A DNA stretch of 64,000 bases from Photorhabdus sp. CRCIA-P01. GTDB lineage: Bacteria > Pseudomonadota > Gammaproteobacteria > Enterobacterales > Enterobacteriaceae. A program made the position numbers and the translations under genes. Of the stretch, positions 62,400-64,000 are shown piece after piece (positions within the stretch are counted from its first letter, which is position 1; every line of letters starts with the position of its first letter). The stretch is taken from the NCBI RefSeq assembly GCF_003545805.1, contig NZ_NMQR01000018.1, forward strand, positions 1-64,000, in the 5' to 3' direction. The notes below the pieces were generated by a model. That model had not been told where the DNA came from, did not search any database, and worked only from the letters and a program-made list of their open reading frames with translations.

Positions 62400-63047
62400 A
62401 TGCTTAATGTAAGGTTTGACTCAGAAAAGGCTGTAGAGGCTATTCTGTATGTTGCCTCTGTAGCGCCAATCCCTGATATTTATCATGTGGGTAAAATTCT
62501 GTATTTTGCTGACAGGCTCCATTTAGAACATTATGGACGGCTTATTACCGGTGATAATTATCTTGCGATGAAAGATGGGCCTGTCGCAGAAAATGCTTAT
62601 GACATTATAAAGATAGCCAGAGGTGATGGACGTTTTATCCCGAATGGGTGTGACATTGATGTTATTCGGTCATCTCTGTCAGTAGACGGCAGTAATGGAA
62701 ATCATCAAGTACGTGCTTTACGTAATTTCGATGAAGATGTATTCAGTGATTCAGATATTGATTGCATAAATGAAGCAATTGAGAAGTATGGGAATCTTTC
62801 TTTTAAAGAAATACGTGATATCAGTCACGATAGTGTTTGGATGGCCGCTGACCAGAATGGTGAGATTCCATTGGAAGTGATAGCGGCCAGTTGCAAAGAT
62901 GGTGACAAATTAGTTGCTCATGCGGCATTTAATATTAGCGATATTAAGGGAAGGATTAGCACTGATTATCATAATATTGTTAAGGGTAAAGTCGCTGATT
63001 ATTGTTGCGTGAAGTTTATAAGGCGGTTAAGTGTTCCCCAACAATGA
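62400..63047 (+). CDS. Panacea-domain (SocA/GepA-like) protein
   Basis: A 215-residue protein. ATG 62400 has AAGGTG upstream; the open frame starts at 62373. VAPIPDIYHVGKILYFADRLHLEHYGRLITGDNYLAMKDGPV is the Panacea (DUF4065) signature, found in SocA-like and many other antitoxins. The C-terminal half has CINEAIEKYGNLSFKEIRDISHDSVWMAA. Such proteins neutralise very varied toxins encoded next to them. The only possible partner here is a tiny overlapping frame at 63031. Confidence 0.8.
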   Translation: MLNVRFDSEKAVEAILYVASVAPIPDIYHVGKILYFADRLHLEHYGRLITGDNYLAMKDGPVAENAYDIIKIARGDGRFIPNGCDIDVIRSSLSVDGSNGNHQVRALRNFDEDVFSDSDIDCINEAIEKYGNLSFKEIRDISHDSVWMAADQNGEIPLEVIAASCKDGDKLVAHAAFNISDIKGRISTDYHNIVKGKVADYCCVKFIRRLSVPQQ

Positions 63048-63123
63048 AACGTGGTCAGAAGCGCAACATATTGGTATCGTTAGAGCAATTTCTCGGTTAA
63101 TGGTGAGCTATATTACTGAATAA
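63031..63123 (+). CDS. Possible small overlapping gene after the Panacea gene
   Basis: A 30-codon frame from GTG 63031 overlaps the last 17 bases of the Panacea gene, with AAGGCGG ten bases upstream. The product has no recognised family. It may be a truncated toxin partner or chance; the overlap and ribosome binding site are the only support. Confidence 0.3.
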   Translation: MFPNNETWSEAQHIGIVRAISRLMVSYITE

Positions 63124-63339
63124 TAGTTTTGGTGTATGATCTATAGATTGGTTTCTCTTCTAAATACTATAAACATCCTTATCTTATGCCATACTTGCCT
63201 TTAGATATCCTAGGGAAAAGGAATTATTCAATAATATTGATTGCTAGAAGAATGTCGTATTAATTGGCATATCAACTGGTTATAATATTTTATTGATTTT
63301 CATATATTTATTCATTAAAAACAATTGGTTAACTTTATA

Positions 63340-63876
63340 ATGAAACACACTGTAGAAGTTATGATCTCCGAACAGGAGGTTAAACAACGTATTGCTGAAC
63401 TGGGAAAACAGATTACTGAACACTATCGTGAAGGCGGTAGTGAGCTGGTGTTGGTCGGATTACTGAGAGGTTCATTTATTTTTATGGCTGATTTATGCCG
63501 TGAAATTCAGATTCCTCATGAAGTCGATTTTATGACGGCTTCCAGTTACGGTAGCGGTATGAATTCCACCCGCGATGTGAAAATCCTTAAAGATCTGGAC
63601 GAGGATATTCGCGGTAAGCATGTACTGATTGTGGAAGATATTATTGATTCAGGTAATACCCTGAATAAAGTGCGTGAAATTTTGGCGCTGCGTGAGCCAA
63701 AATCACTGGCAATTTGTACCTTGCTGGATAAACCTTCCCGCCGTGAAGTTAATGTTCCGGTTGAGTGGATTGGTTACTCAATTGAGGATAAATTTGTGGT
63801 GGGTTATGGTATCGATTATGCGCAACTTTACCGTCATCTGCCTTATATTGGCCATGTGACTTTGCTAGAAGAGTAA
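63340..63876 (+). CDS. hpt: Hypoxanthine phosphoribosyltransferase
   Basis: A 178-residue purine salvage enzyme that makes IMP (and GMP) from the free base and [14 protein letters not shown] at 63340 matches the E. coli start; the frame opens at 63325. [29 protein letters not shown] and the PRPP loop [17 protein letters not shown] are diagnostic. It is a conserved backbone gene. Confidence 0.97.
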   Translation: MKHTVEVMISEQEVKQRIAELGKQITEHYREGGSELVLVGLLRGSFIFMADLCREIQIPHEVDFMTASSYGSGMNSTRDVKILKDLDEDIRGKHVLIVEDIIDSGNTLNKVREILALREPKSLAICTLLDKPSRREVNVPVEWIGYSIEDKFVVGYGIDYAQLYRHLPYIGHVTLLEE

Positions 63877-63893
63877 TTTTTATCGCATTTGAA

Positions 63894-63920
63894 AACGGCA
63901 ACTTTTGGGTTGCCGTTTTT
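63894..63920 (+). terminator. Rho-independent terminator of hpt
   Basis: Stem AACGGCAAC (63894-63902) with GTTGCCGTT (63909-63917), 6-base loop, then TTT. Confidence 0.92.
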
Positions 63921-64000
63921 GGCTTTGTGATTCAGGCATGGTGTGTAGTGTTGCGGTTGGCTAAATAAAGCCTCCTTATTACGCTATCAGGGGTGAGCTA

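Overview
The window looks like a piece of a Photorhabdus chromosome (Morganellaceae, insect-pathogenic nematode symbiont). The evidence is the split Tc-type toxin A subunit next to a large Ig-repeat protein, five ERIC-type intergenic repeats, a Proteus/E. coli-style tnaCAB operon, enterobacterial housekeeping genes (speD, speE, yacC, cueO, hpt), and many small toxin-antitoxin and IS remnants. The assignment rests on gene content read by eye; no database search was run.

Layout. 1-1100: decayed end of a polymorphic toxin with its immunity gene, then an IS3-type remnant. 1284-8780: a GC-rich chaperone-usher fimbrial operon (major pilin, chaperone, pilin, two more chaperones, usher, tip adhesin). 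8910-13454: a compact minus-strand operon encoding a PriA/HisA-like isomerase, a phosphoribosyltransferase, a HAD phosphatase, a divergent adenylosuccinate-synthetase-like ligase and a Nudix hydrolase. This is the best candidate for an undescribed pathway in the window. A MATE exporter lies on the same strand just upstream. 16745-20402: a small four-cysteine secreted peptide, then the tryptophanase operon with its TnaC leader peptide and a CRP site. 20750-22334: a decaying locus (deleted Tm-1/UPF0261 gene and a PLP-enzyme tail) with an intact TetR gene in the middle. 22744-32671: a P47/OrfX-like candidate protein followed by a TcA toxin subunit split over two genes, with no TcB or TcC partner nearby.

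33054-42386: two toxin-antitoxin loci (one broken, one intact higBA/nadS type) flank a six-gene minus-strand operon. That operon joins the hexose-phosphate sensing system UhpABC to an AfuABC-type ABC importer, with no UhpT. 42820-45873: a GC-rich patch holding a CesT-like type III secretion chaperone, a lipase-fold candidate effector and a class C beta-lactamase. 46270-54980: an N-acetylgalactosamine/galactosamine utilisation operon with regulator, aldolase subunits, isomerase, mannose-family PTS IIB/IIC/IID/IIA and a secreted alpha-galactosidase-like enzyme. CRP-like and AgaR-like sites lie upstream. 55111-58318: a small accessory island with two HicAB modules, an unknown gene, a truncated isochorismatase gene and two direct IS982-type fragments. 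58338-63876: conserved backbone (speED, yacC, cueO with a MerR-type 19-bp-spacer promoter, a Panacea-domain protein, hpt).

No rRNA, tRNA or CRISPR array was recognised.
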